Shown: piece after piece, positions 21,547-32,378 of the stretch
Layout: the number at the start of each line of letters is the position of its first letter
How positions within the stretch are numbered: position 1 is the stretch's first letter
Source of the DNA: Gaeumannomyces sp. JS-464
Lineage: Eukaryota; Ascomycota; Sordariomycetes; Magnaporthales; Magnaporthaceae
Length of the DNA: 64,000 nt
Assembly (NCBI GenBank): GCA_002197995.1
Contig: NGZR01000006.1
Span: forward strand, 1,240,001 to 1,304,000
Direction of reading: 5' to 3'
Notes under the pieces: model-generated
Database searches by the model: none
What the model was told of the DNA's origin: nothing
Seen by the model: only the letters and a program-made list of their open reading frames with translations
Program-made: the position numbers and the translations under genes

Positions 21547-24430
21547 TTGTCCCCCTTTTAAAGCACTAACGTTTCGGCAATGCTTGTTAGCGAAATGGTC
21601 GCGTTAAGGTTTGGTCGGTTTATAGCGAGTTGGCGGGCAAGCCAAATTTATTAATACTTTTACCATTTAAAGTAAATGGTTTTTTAGTAATGTAAAAGTG
21701 CGAATAGCTTTTTTTAGCAAAATGCCAATAAGGTTTATAGGATTTTGGTAGCGTTTTCGGTAGCGTTAGCCGTGTAAAACCGGCAACGGTTAAAGCAAAA
21801 ACGGTCCTACCGGTAAACCTTTTATGTTTTTTCCGGCCGGCCGGCGTTATTTTCCTTCCTTTTAATAACATAATTAATAGCGACGATTAAACGCCGCTAG
21901 TTATTACTTTATTCCTTTTACTTTCGCATTGCTTATTTGCTTATAAAGCTCGCGCTTTTAACGCATAAAAGCCTGCGTTTGCTTTTTAAAATTGGCGTTT
22001 CCTTTTTCTCCCGCAATTTCTTTACGCTTTTGCTTAGCCCGGATTTAGGCTTTTTCCAACTACGGTCGCGGTTTCGATTACGTTCGATTACACTTCCTTT
22101 TCCAATTGCGGTTGCGGTTATACGTTTTCGTCCTTCCTTTCGGCTCGCTCGTTTCGAGCGTACGCTAACCCGGTTTTGCCGCAAAATTATATTTTACAAC
22201 GCTGCCGCTAACGAAACATTTCGCTATCGCCTTTTCGCTTTTAACGATACGAAGCGGGCAATTGTAATTAGCTTTACAAAGGAAAACTTCCACCATTTTG
22301 CCGATTATAGCATTTTTAAAAAAGTCCGCTTTTTTTTGCCATTCCGCTTTTCAGTTTAACTTTAGTTTGGACTTTCGGAATACCTTTATTGCTAATATAC
22401 CCCGTTAGCGTTATTCGTTAGCTTAACGAGTTTAACGATTTCGCCGATAAAAAGCATCGTTTCGCTTTGCGTTTTTTTGCAAAAAAAGACCGCTAATAAG
22501 TTTAAATTGCTTTTATTATTAGCACGGTGGCTTTTAATGGTATTCGACGCCGTTTTTTTATGGCAATTGCTATATGGCCGACTTTTTTCGGGGTGGGACG
22601 CATTTTAAACACGACCTAATATATACCACCGGCATTATTAAAATAAGCCGTTGTTTTCGGTACATTTACCAAGGTTAAACTTATCGTTTTTTACTTTAAA
22701 GTTTCCTTTTTAATATCGATTTGGGCTTATTAAAAGTATGCTAATAAGTATATAATAGCTTACCAAATCCTTCGGTAAACTTATTACGCGGTTTCGCTTT
22801 TTTTAATTTATTTTTATAAAAAAACCTTTATAGTTTTTCCGTTATAATTTATCTTTAAACTCGTTATAGTTTTTTTTATTTTGCTGCTAACAATGGTTAA
22901 ACTTTTATTAGGTTCGCCTTTTTAACTCCGGCAAAGCCTTTATATCGCCATTTTTTTTAGGAATTTAATAATTACAACTTGTATTATTTCCCAACGTTTT
23001 AAAACCTGCTTATAAGTGTTCGGTACTACCGGCTACTCGCGAAAAGGCATATATTCGCGGCGTATCCGGGGGTGTACATTCGGTACGCTTTTTATAACGA
23101 GCTTGCCGAAGTTAACGAAATGCTAGCTCGGATAAACTAACCTATTTTTTAAAGTTAAGCTTCGGTTATAACTCGCGTTAATTGGGGATTACGCTTCGTG
23201 CTTTTTTACGAAATCGTGCTTAACCCGGCTATTAACGGTATCCGTTTTTTCTAGTTTTCGAAGTTATAATAAAAGGTTTTTAACAAAAGTTAAGCTTTTA
23301 ACCTTTCGAACGAAAAGTTTAAAAAAGGTTTAAATTGTAAAATGGAAATTAAGTTTAGCGACGTATTATTATTCGTCGATATTAACGGCGACACGACTTT
23401 ATACCAAATCGCTAAAGCTTAAATCGTAATCCAATTTGCCGATAAATCGGAATTTAAAAAGGGAAATGATAATAACGAGGACTTTTTTATCGAAACGCGG
23501 TCGTTAAACGTTAAATAATAGCTAGGAATTTTTCGGCGGTTTTAAACTTTCATTTTCCTTTTTTTTTTACTTTCCACTTTTTTTAACTTCGAAATAGGGT
23601 TATCCCATTTGCGGTACGTTTTACGCTTTTTTTTTTAAATAGCTTTTAACCAGCTTTTATACGTTATTTAAATGTTTTTCCGATTTCCATATGTTATATT
23701 TTACCGGTCATTTTGCCCATTTTATTAAAAACGAGCGGGATTCGTTTTGCTTTTGCATATTAATTACGTTTTTTACCTCCCACTTTTCGGTTTCCTTTTT
23801 TAAATTTAAAAAGGCGAAGTTGGAAACCCGAAGTTTAAAATCGTTTTACGGTTTTAATAAAGCGACGGAAAAAACGTTATATAGTTAATTATATTTGGCT
23901 GGTAGTTAAACCTTATAAGCAAAGCTTTTTACCCTTTTTACGATAGGCATACGAATATATATAAGTGCAAATTTGCGCTTTTTTGCTTTAAATCGAAAGT
24001 TTTAAATAAATAATTTAACGATTTATCTTTTTTAATATTTTTAAAATTGTTATTTTTGGTTATAATATTAACGTTAAGCTTTTATTGCTTAAGCATAATT
24101 CGTCCGCATATCGGTTTTAATTTAACGAATGTAATATAACCTTTTTAGCATTTTTTAAACTTTAATTTCTTTTAAGTTTGCTATAACCTTATACATATAT
24201 GGGTTAAAACCATATAAAGCTTTAAAAGGGCTAATTTTAATAATTTCATGCTTCGCGTTATTATAAGCGAATTTAGCCTTATATAATATCGTTATTTAGC
24301 CGAACCTTTTTCGGTTAATAAACGTTCGCAAATAATACGTTAACGTTTAATAAATACGCTTAATTTAACCGTCGGTTTAAAAATGAAACGCAATAAATAA
24401 CCGACGGGCGAATTAAAGCGCTTTTTTATA

Positions 24431-26291
24431 ACGTGGTTTATAAGCGAGTAGGCCACATAAGCGAGTAGGCCACGACACGCGACCACGCGACGCTTTTTCT
24501 CTCGCGACCAATTCCTTTATTAATAACAATGTTAACGGGAAACGACGAAAGCCGGGTAATCCTTGCCTTTCGGGCTTTGCAATCCAACCTAAAACTAAGC
24601 ATTCGGGAGGCTGCAAAGATCTACTCGGTCGCGAGATCGACTTTAGCGCGTCGGAAGCGCGGCCAACCTGCTCGACGCGACACTATGCCCAATTTTCGGA
24701 AATTAACGGAATCTGAAAAGGAAGCATTTGTTAAATACATATTTAAGCTAAATTCCCGCGCATTTCCTCCCCGGCCTTTTGGTGTTAAAGATATAGCCAA
24801 CCGATTGCTCGCCGAACGCGACCCGGGCGCCGTCGGTAAATGCTGGGTTACGAACTTCGTTAAGCGCCGCGCAAAGCTCGGCATACGCTGGATTCGAAAG
24901 TACGATTATTAAAAGGCTAAATGCGAAAATCCCAAGCTCGTTTTTACCTGGTTCGACCTTATACGGAACACTATGGCCAAATATGGCATCCTAAATAACG
25001 ATATTTACAATTTTAACGAAACCGGCTTCCTTATAGGCATAATCGCCGCCGTTATGGTTATTATAACATTAAAAAGCCGTGGTAAAGCAAAGCTGGTCCA
25101 GTTTAGCAACCGGGAATAGGCTATAGTTATCCAAGGGGTTAATTATTGCGGTTAGGCAATCCCCTTTTTTATTATCGTTAAAAGGCAATACCACCTAGCC
25201 AATTGGTACTTGGAAACCGGCCTTTCACGCGATTGGGTTATTTTAACGAATGCTAATAGGTGGATTACGAACGAGCTCGGCCTAAAATGGATTTAGCATT
25301 TCGATAAACATATAACATCGCGCACAAAAGGCCCTTATCGTTTGTTAATGCTAAACGGCCACGAAAGCCACCATTCGACGGATTTCGAACTTTATTACCA
25401 AAAATATAACATTATTACGCTTTGCATACCTCCGCATTCGTTTTACTTTTTTTAACCGCTTAACGTTAAGTGCTTTAACCCGCTAAAAAAAGCGTACGGT
25501 CGAAAAATCGAAAATTTAATAAGGTTATACGTTAGCCACGTAATTAAAGTTAAATTCCTTTCGGCGTTTAAAGCGGCATTTTTTAATTTTATAACCGAAG
25601 GAAATATCCAAAAAGGTTTTCGAAAAGCTGGCCTTGCTTTTTTCAATCCGGATTCGGTTTTAAAAAAGCTGGATGTAAGGTTACGAATTTCAACTCCCCC
25701 GAAAAAGCCTTTAAACGACGCCGAACTTTGGACCTTTAAAACGCCCTAAACAATTAGGGACGCAATTTCGCAATCCGAACATATTAAAACTCGGATTTCC
25801 AATTACCGAAATAGCTTTCCGTTACTTATATTAGCGGCTGTGAACCAGCTTGCGAAAAGGACGAGTTCGATAATGCATTAAATGGCTCTTTTTAAAGCCG
25901 AAATTGCTTCGCTACGCAAAGCGAACGAAGCATTAAGCAAACGCCGGAAGGCTAAAAAAACACGTGTTTAATAAGGAGGGTTACATATTGTTAAAAAAAT
26001 ACGAAATGTTTTGGACTAGCAGGACCTAAATGGGCAGTTATAGTAAAAAATGCGCGATTATAAGGGTTAGGAAAGAAGGGCGACGACAACTCGTCGGCGA
26101 TATGGCACTTGCGGCAAAACCGGACATAATGCGCGCATTTATCAGGAAAAAGTAAAAATGTCCGATATATACAATTCTGAATAGTTTAAATGGATTCCTA
26201 GCGTTATTGGGTTAACATGCGCGTCGATTAACCGGAGGTTAGGGTGTCGTGGCCTACTCGCTTATATGGCCCACTCGCTTATGGACCACGT
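24431..26291 (+). mobile_element. Fot1/pogo-family DNA transposon (1861 bp, nested in gypsy integrase)
   Basis: TIRs of about 48 bp start ACGTGGT and contain two tandem copies of AAGCGAGTAGGCCA-like repeats, ending near CCACGACAC. TA lies directly outside each end (24429-24430 and 26292-26293), the Tc1/mariner-pogo target duplication. The length is typical of full Fot elements. It interrupts the integrase of the surrounding gypsy copy, so it is the youngest of the three nested insertions. Confidence 0.92.
24529..26184 (+). pseudogene. Fot1/pogo transposase, full length but RIP-inactivated
   Basis: One uninterrupted frame of 551 codons from ATG 24529 to TAG 26184 with no frameshift but about a dozen internal stops, the first after codon 127. 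Order: N-terminal helix-turn-helix (LSIREAAKIYSVARSTLARR), CENP-B/Tc5-type HTH (GAVGKCWVTNFVKRR), DDE core with NFNETGF (about 25010), MLNGHESHHS (about 25355) and PPHSFYFF followed by PLNV (about 25430-25470), and a C-terminal CGTCG-KTGHNAR zinc knuckle (about 26115-26150). In the family the three core motifs read DETG, DGHxSH and PLDV: all three catalytic Asp are Asn here. Each needs a G-to-A change in a TpG context, as RIP produces. Confidence 0.92.
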
Positions 26292-26884
26292 TATTTAATT
26301 TAAAAATAACTAGTAAATAGCGAGTTTCGGTTATTTACAATACTTTCGAAAATGCCGAACTGGCATTTAACGTATTGCTATAGCATTTAGGTAAAAAAAA
26401 GCCGAAATTGTTTTCTGTACGGGAATAAATTTAGCGTATTTAGTAAAACGGTTTACTATTATAAGCATTGCATCGTACGTTTAACTTATAAACGTTAAAC
26501 ATTTTAATAACTTTATAATAAAATTTAAACTAATTTTTTAAAAAAAGTACTCGGGTAATGAAAATGGCTAAAATTCGCTATAAAGTTTATGCTTTAGCAT
26601 TTTCGCTTTTTAGCATGCTTAATAAAAGCGAACGTACTTCGCGATATTTTTATCCACGTTTTTTTAATAAAACTTACGCTTAATTAATTTTACCGTTTTA
26701 TATATTTCGAAATGTTTTATTCGGGGATTGTTATAATGTTATGCTATAATTTGGGCTTAAAATGCCTTTTAAGCGGAAATTACCAAGCGTTTCCGAAAGT
26801 ATAAAACTTCGTCCTCGTTTATATGGTATCCTTTATAAAGGTTTCGGCTTTTCCTAGCCTTATCGCCCTTATAAGCGGCATTAC

Positions 26885-27265
26885 GTCTTTGCGCGGCATC
26901 GCTTTTTTCGGCGGCATCGCGGCTTTACACGGCATCGCGGCTTTGCGCGGCATCGCTCCTTTTAGCAGCATCGCAACTTTGCACGGCATCGCAACTTTGC
27001 ACGGCATCGCGACTTTACACGGCATCGCTCTTTTTAGCGGCATCGCGACTTTGCACGGCATCGCGACTTTGCACGGCATCGCTCCTTTTGGTGGCATCGC
27101 GACTTTGCACGGCATCGCGACTTTGCACGGCATCGCGACTTTGCACGGCATCGTTTGTTTTAACGGCATTACGGCTTCGCGTGGTATCGCTTTTTTCGAC
27201 GGCATCGCTGTTGCACGCGGCTTTACGTTTTTGCGTAGCATCGCTCTTTTTAACGGCATTATAGC
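26885..27265. repeat. 18-bp minisatellite inside the gypsy pol
   Basis: About 21 head-to-tail units of a GCATCGCGACTTTGCACG-type 18-mer. Variants differ mainly in the middle (ACTTTGCAC, CTCTTTTTAG, CTCCTTTTGG). Because 18 is a multiple of three, all frames stay open, giving spurious repetitive reading frames on both strands. On the element's coding strand it encodes a 6-residue charged repeat (DAVQSR-type) between RNase H and integrase. Confidence 0.88.
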
Positions 27266-30200
27266 TTCGCGCGGCATCGCTTTTACGGGCGGGTTGATTT
27301 TTTAAAATCCCGGCACCGTTTTTTACCAAAGCACGCAATGCAACAACCTTTTAGTTTTACGTTTGCAATCGTTTAACTAATTGGTATATTGCTCGGCCTA
27401 GTTTGTTAGTTTTAGCCGTTTCGTTTTTTATTAATTCGATAATAATAAAGCGAAAAAGCAATTGTTTATAAATAACGCTCCCAGTTTTAAACTTTTTTAC
27501 CAGCAGTTTTTTTTTTGCTTAAAGTTAAGCTATTGCTAACCTTTTTAGGTTACTTTTTAAGCTAGGCTTTATTTGCCACTTTCGTTTTTTTGCGCGAGTA
27601 AAAGCTGCGATAGGGATTTGCATAGCCATTTGCAATTTAAACCGTAAAAATTGGTTATTTTCGACGACCTTCGAACGTGCCCGTTTTAAGCAAAGCTTTA
27701 ACGGTATTTGCTTTTCGTTTTTCCTTTTTATAAAGGTATTAACCCGGGATAAATAGTTTAAAAGGTTAACGTTATAATTACTTCTTTTTAAACGGGCGCG
27801 TTGCTTTTTTTGCGGGTCGCGGCTTCGAATTGGAATTATTTTTGCAATTTAAACATATTATTTTATAACATTTAAGCAATTCTTTTTAATTATTAATATA
27901 GCGATTTATTAGGTTAATTTATTTGGCAAATGCGGCAGCAAATTTAACTTGGCCGCGAGTAATAAAACGACGTTTTCGTATGTGATTTTTCCTTTTATAT
28001 AATTTAGCCTTTTAAATAAACCATCCGCAAAGTTGGTTTTGCCCGATTTATATTCGATATTAAAGTTAAACTAAAATAACCGGTACATTTATCGCGTTAG
28101 CCTGCTTTAAAGGTTTTTAACCGGGGTTTAAATTACTTTTTTTAACGCTTAGTAGTTCGTTAAAACGGTAAACACTTTAAATGCGCCTTTCAAATACTAG
28201 CGCTAATATTTAAAAAACTCGATAATGGCTAATAATTCCTACTATCCTATAGTTTACTTTTGCTTTACGTTTATTAATTTGCGGAAGTAAAAGGTTATAA
28301 AGTGCTATCGCTTATTCGTTAATTAAAACAAAATACTAAAAATGGCTTTAGTAAAAGCGTCCGTTTCCATTCGTATTTTTTTTGGTTAAGTTTTAATGCT
28401 TAAAAATTATCGCGTTTTTAAACGCCGTTTTAAGCCTTTCGAAAGCTCGGGCTATTACGAATAGCTAATCGAACATTCCTTTTTTTTCCCATTTTAACTA
28501 CTTTTTAATAGCTTCGTTATCGGAGCGACTATTCGGAAATAGCTAAAAATAAATTTGCGGTAAAAGTTCGCGAATTTTAAAAATATTTAAATATTTTTAT
28601 AAGATTTTAAAAATTGCTATTTTTAAATCGCTTTAATGCGTTTAAAGTTTATAAAAACACTTTTTCGAAATACGCGAAATTTTAAAAATTTAACGTAATT
28701 TTTAAAAAACTCGCATTTGGATTGCTTCGCGTATAGCTTATATAATTAAAACCTATTTAAAATTTGCTTTATATACTGCTCGTACTTTTTTTTTATTTAG
28801 GAAAGTATAATAATATCGTCGAAATATACCACGCAAATGTAATTAATAAAATTTGCTAATATTTGGTATATATAAGTTTAAAAGGTAAACAAAGCGTTAG
28901 TTAATTCGAATAGTATTACGGTATATTTAAATAGTTTATACTTAATACGAAATGTTATTTTCCATTTATTTTCCAATCGAATGCAAATGCGATAATAAGC
29001 ATTTCGCAAATCCAATTTGGAAAACCATTTGGCTTTCGCTAACTTATTTATTAAATCGGATATAAAAGGTAATAAATAGCGGTTTTTACGCGTAATCCGG
29101 TTTAAAGTTCGGTAGTTAATATATAAACGCAAAAATCCGTTTTTTTTAAATACGAACAGTATTAAAAAGCCCGCGTTTGCTTTTAAAAAGGTAATTTTTT
29201 TTAGCGCGAGGTTTTCCTTAAAGTACTTTTTTAATATTATTGCTTATTTTTCCGAAGTTAAATATAAAGCTTTTATAAAAAGCTTAGCTTTTTTTTTTAA
29301 TTCGATAATATGCTCGGTTTTTTTTAACAACGGGAGTTTTTTCGCTTTCGTATTAAAAAATACGTCGGCATATGCTTGCAATCGAAAATCGAACGGCTTT
29401 ATTAGCTTTTTTTTATTTTCCTCGTTTAACGCAAAAATTACCGGCTTATAAGTGCTTAATTATTAGTAAACGGCTATTATATCCCATTACCGCTTTCGTA
29501 AGCTAAACCTAATATGCTAAAAACCCTACCGCTATAACGGCAACCTATTCGTTTAGCTCGGGCATTCGGGCGGTATTAAACTTTTACGATTAGTTAGCAT
29601 TAAATAGGTTAATACCTTTTCCCGTTATCGTCGAATGTTTTAAAAGGATATTTAAAGCGTTAACGCTTTTTTAAATAACGTAAAAAAGCGCCGTAATATC
29701 CCGCTTTCGGCCTTTTTTATTTTATGCTTTTAGCGTAATTTAATACGCCTTATAATATTTAATAAACGCGTTTTGCACGCCGATTAGCTCGGGTAATAGC
29801 ATATATGCTTTTAGGATTTTATGCTTTCGAACGAACTTATAATTTACTATATTAGCCGTTGCGCTTGTATTAAAATTTACGAACATTTTAGCTGGTCGTT
29901 TTATAGTTTAAACATTTATACCCGTTCGAAATAAATAACTATGCTTTTTTATATTTAAAATATCGAAACCGTGGAAGTAAAAGTTACTTAGCGGTTAAAC
30001 TCGTTTCCCGATTTGGAGTTTAAATCGAACTGCGATTGGTAGTTTTCGTTTCGCGTTAAAACGCGCTCGTTTTTATCACTATCGCTAATAACGCGATCGT
30101 AATTGAATTTCTCGTCGTTAAGGTAATAAGCGTCGATTACTTTTACCTTTTTAAGTTTGGAATAGCAATCGGCCGTTTAATGGCTTAACTGTTCGCAATT

Positions 30201-31826
30201 GTTACAATTGCCGGGCTTTTAGCTTAAATAGTTTGGTTTTCCGGCCTTACCGTTATAGCCCGACGATTGCTTCGCTTAGGGCGTGCTGGATTTGGAAAAA
30301 CGAAGGTTTTTCGTTTTTTGGTCGTAACGGCGGGAGTTTTGCCGTTTCGAATCGAAGCGGCGCGAATCGTCCCGTTTTTTATATCGGCGCTTTTCCCGCC
30401 GATTTAAGCGTTCGTTTTTATCGTTTTTTTTAAGCCTAATACCCGGATGTTCGTTACCCTCGATAAAACTTTTAATAAAAACGATAATCGAACGTTTTTA
30501 CGTTAAATTTGCTTTTTTTTACAGCCTATTTCCTTTCCGCGGTATTAGCGACGTTTCGAAAAATGTTTTAATTAATTTACGCGTTTGCTATTAACTTATT
30601 TTATAACTAATTTTGCAAATAAAAAAAAAACTTTTTTAATAATCGAAATAATTGTTAAAAGTCCGTTTATAAAGTTTTAAATTCGATTTTTTAAACTAAT
30701 ATTTGCCATTTGGTTAAAAATAATACCGGAAAATCGTAATATTTTTAATATAATTGCTTATAAATAATCCAATTTTAATAAATTTAAATAGTTAAATTTA
30801 TTCGTTTTTTTTCCAAATAGTTAACGAAATCGGTTTACGTTTATTATTAAAATTGCGTAAACCCGTATAGCTTTTTCGCATAGGTTTTTTAATTTATAAC
30901 TACCTTATAATGCAATTAAAATATTACTTAAATAATTTGCACTTATTTAAAAATTTTATTATATAACGCGTTTTTTTTGCTAATATTTTAAATTTAATTC
31001 CGGATTTCCGAAAAAAAAGCGTAAAATTTTAAAAATTTTACGCTATATTTTAAAAGTTTCGTATAATAAGTAAAAGGTGTGTAATTTTTATTTTTAACGA
31101 AAAGGATTTCCTTAAAAAGGTTAGCAAATTATAAATTACCATTTCGGAAATTTTGCGTGCTACGGTTGCGGTTTTTCGGGAAATGTAAACGCCGGTCCGC
31201 TAAAAGTTCCCGTTTTTCCCTGCCCCGGTAATTGTAATATAATGCCCCCGAAGCGCGGAATTCCGCGCGTTGGGTAAAACGCGAGGGGTTACGAAAACGA
31301 GGCTAATTGCGTTTTAAAAAGCGGGTTCCACGCGTAATTAGCTTTTTTTAACGGTGCTTTCGATAGCGTTCCTTTTTATGCCTATATTTCGGTAGCCCGT
31401 AAGTTTAACACGATCGTTTCGCGGCTTTTAACGAAATTAAGTCGCGATAATCGCTATAAACTCGGTTATCGTCGGTTTCGTTACGAACGTGGTTGTTTTC
31501 GGGGTATCGTTTTAGCTTAATTCTCCTAATAAAAAGGTAAGCGGATTCGAAGCGTAATTCCGTTTTCGAAAGCCACGATGCATTTGGTTTATAAGGGTTT
31601 TCCAAAGCGTAATTGCCTTTTTGCTTAAAAAGGTTTCGAAGTTCTTTCTTAAGCCCCGAGGGAATCGCGGGTTAACGACGTGCCGTTTGCGAGCGAGTAT
31701 TGGGTCGCGCTAAAGCACGAGGCAGCGGCTTTCTTTAGGTTGCCGTGCTCGGCGTCGTGTTCGATTAACCGTTTACGTTTATAGCAAACGGCTCGTATTT
31801 TTAAAAGGATGGTAAAAGCTAAAGAA

Positions 31827-32110
31827 TATTACGGGGTAAGCCGAAGGCCTATACGAGGTAATCACGATAACCGTAGACGGTGATTAGGGGTTAAAGGCCT
31901 ATATTGCTATAGGGTAAATACGACAACTTCAGCTTGTTCCGGCAATTTGGGAATTGCCTCCTACAAGCTACCTAAGTAGCGTGGCCCTCCCTGGGCCCCC
32001 TGTTACGTGCTTGGGGTGCCTTAGGCTTCCACGTGGCTCGGGCCCGTGAACAGGGCTAAGGCTCCTTGCTGTGGCGGTGGCCCGCCACTATCGCGGCGAG
32101 CCTCTTTACA
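31827..32110 (-). repeat. 5' LTR of gypsy family 2
   Basis: 284 bp, TATTACGG...TTTACA on the plus strand; the first dinucleotide TG has become TA by one G-to-A change. It is much less mutated than the partner LTR and lies at the edge of the AT-rich block. Confidence 0.92.
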
Positions 32111-32378
32111 AGACGCCCCCCGGCTGCCGGGGATGTGAATCCACTGGAAAACAGGGCCAAATATACATGATTTGCCACAGGGCCACCCCGGCAACCGTTT
32201 CCACTTCGAAGAAAACATGCAAAAAATTACAGGGGGGGTTAAAAAACCAAAAACACCGTACGGGCGAACACGCCCTAAGTAACAGACCTCGCAGGTTCAA
32301 ACTAGCCCTGCTTTGCTTAAAAAAGCGTTTTTAAAGTCCCTAGATTACTAACAAGGCGTGCTTTTGCCCTAATTTCAG

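Larger units (their letters stand above)
23480..31300 (-). pseudogene. Gag-pol relic of gypsy family 2
   Basis: Minus-strand landmarks: gag zinc knuckle CNNCEQLSHQTADC-like at about 30220-30180; reverse transcriptase at 29130-28700 with YRTLNRITRKNRY, KWFSKLDLRNAYYRI and the active-site VVYFDDI; RNase H at about 28330-28000 with ELLAIIEFFKY, VFTVLTNY and YKSGKTNFADGLFKR; integrase zinc/core start at about 26700-26480, cut at 26291 by the pogo insertion; integrase C-terminal part with NFRFKAKKRKFALIYIRMPI at about 23980; chromodomain at about 23620-23490. Stops are dense and of the RIP type. 23.4-21.6 kb continues on the same strand with Lys/Arg-rich sequence I do not recognise. Confidence 0.85.
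21263..32110 (-). mobile_element. Ty3/gypsy chromodomain LTR retrotransposon, family 2 (nested in Harbinger)
   Basis: Two direct LTRs of 284 bp bound the element, with target-site copies GGACG (21258-21262) and AGACG (32111-32115) that differ by one transition. On the minus strand the order is gag with a CCHC-like knuckle near 30200, reverse transcriptase, RNase H, a tandem-repeat linker, integrase and chromodomain. A polypurine tract AAAAGGGGGA lies immediately before the LTR at 21546 in minus orientation, confirming the direction. Without the pogo insertion it is about 8.98 kb. It is heavily RIP-mutated. Confidence 0.9.
17447..32275 (+). mobile_element. PIF/Harbinger DNA transposon (about 4 kb, interrupted)
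   Basis: The ends are GGGCGTGTTCGCCC and its exact inverse (14-bp TIRs, with looser similarity beyond). They are flanked by TAA on both sides (17444-17446 and 32276-32278), the three-base TWA duplication typical of this superfamily. Without the nested gypsy element its length is about 3.98 kb. It carries a DDE_4 transposase relic on the plus strand and a Myb/SANT-like second gene on the minus strand, the two-gene set known for Harbinger elements. The outer ~350 bp at the left and ~165 bp at the right, and the island at 20.1-20.9 kb, are much less mutated than the rest. Confidence 0.88.
17443..32378 (+). other. Giant 14.9-kb intron of the GH55 gene, filled by nested transposons
   Basis: The donor is GAT/GTAAGG at 17443 and the acceptor is ATTTCAG at 32378, preceded by a TACTAAC branch point at 32347-32353. 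Joining the flanks in phase 0 gives FIGD then PLNRPIIKVSPAFAGLGVI, which fits the GH55 family without a gap. Taking out the Harbinger element and one TAA copy leaves a 104-bp intron beginning GTAAGTAAC, a normal fungal size and donor. So the intron itself is old and normal; its length comes from one primary insertion at the fourth base of the donor followed by two nested ones. Fungal spliceosomes rarely remove introns of this length, so splicing is doubtful. Confidence 0.88.

Noticed and set aside
26819..27338. Repetitive frames of 107-160 codons on both strands
   Set aside because: They come from the 18-bp tandem repeat, which keeps every frame open. The repeat units are directly adjacent with no spacers, so it is not a CRISPR array either.
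32200..32330. tRNA-like GGTTCAAA near 32300
   Set aside because: No acceptor stem or anticodon arm can be folded around it; it lies in the GH55 intron.
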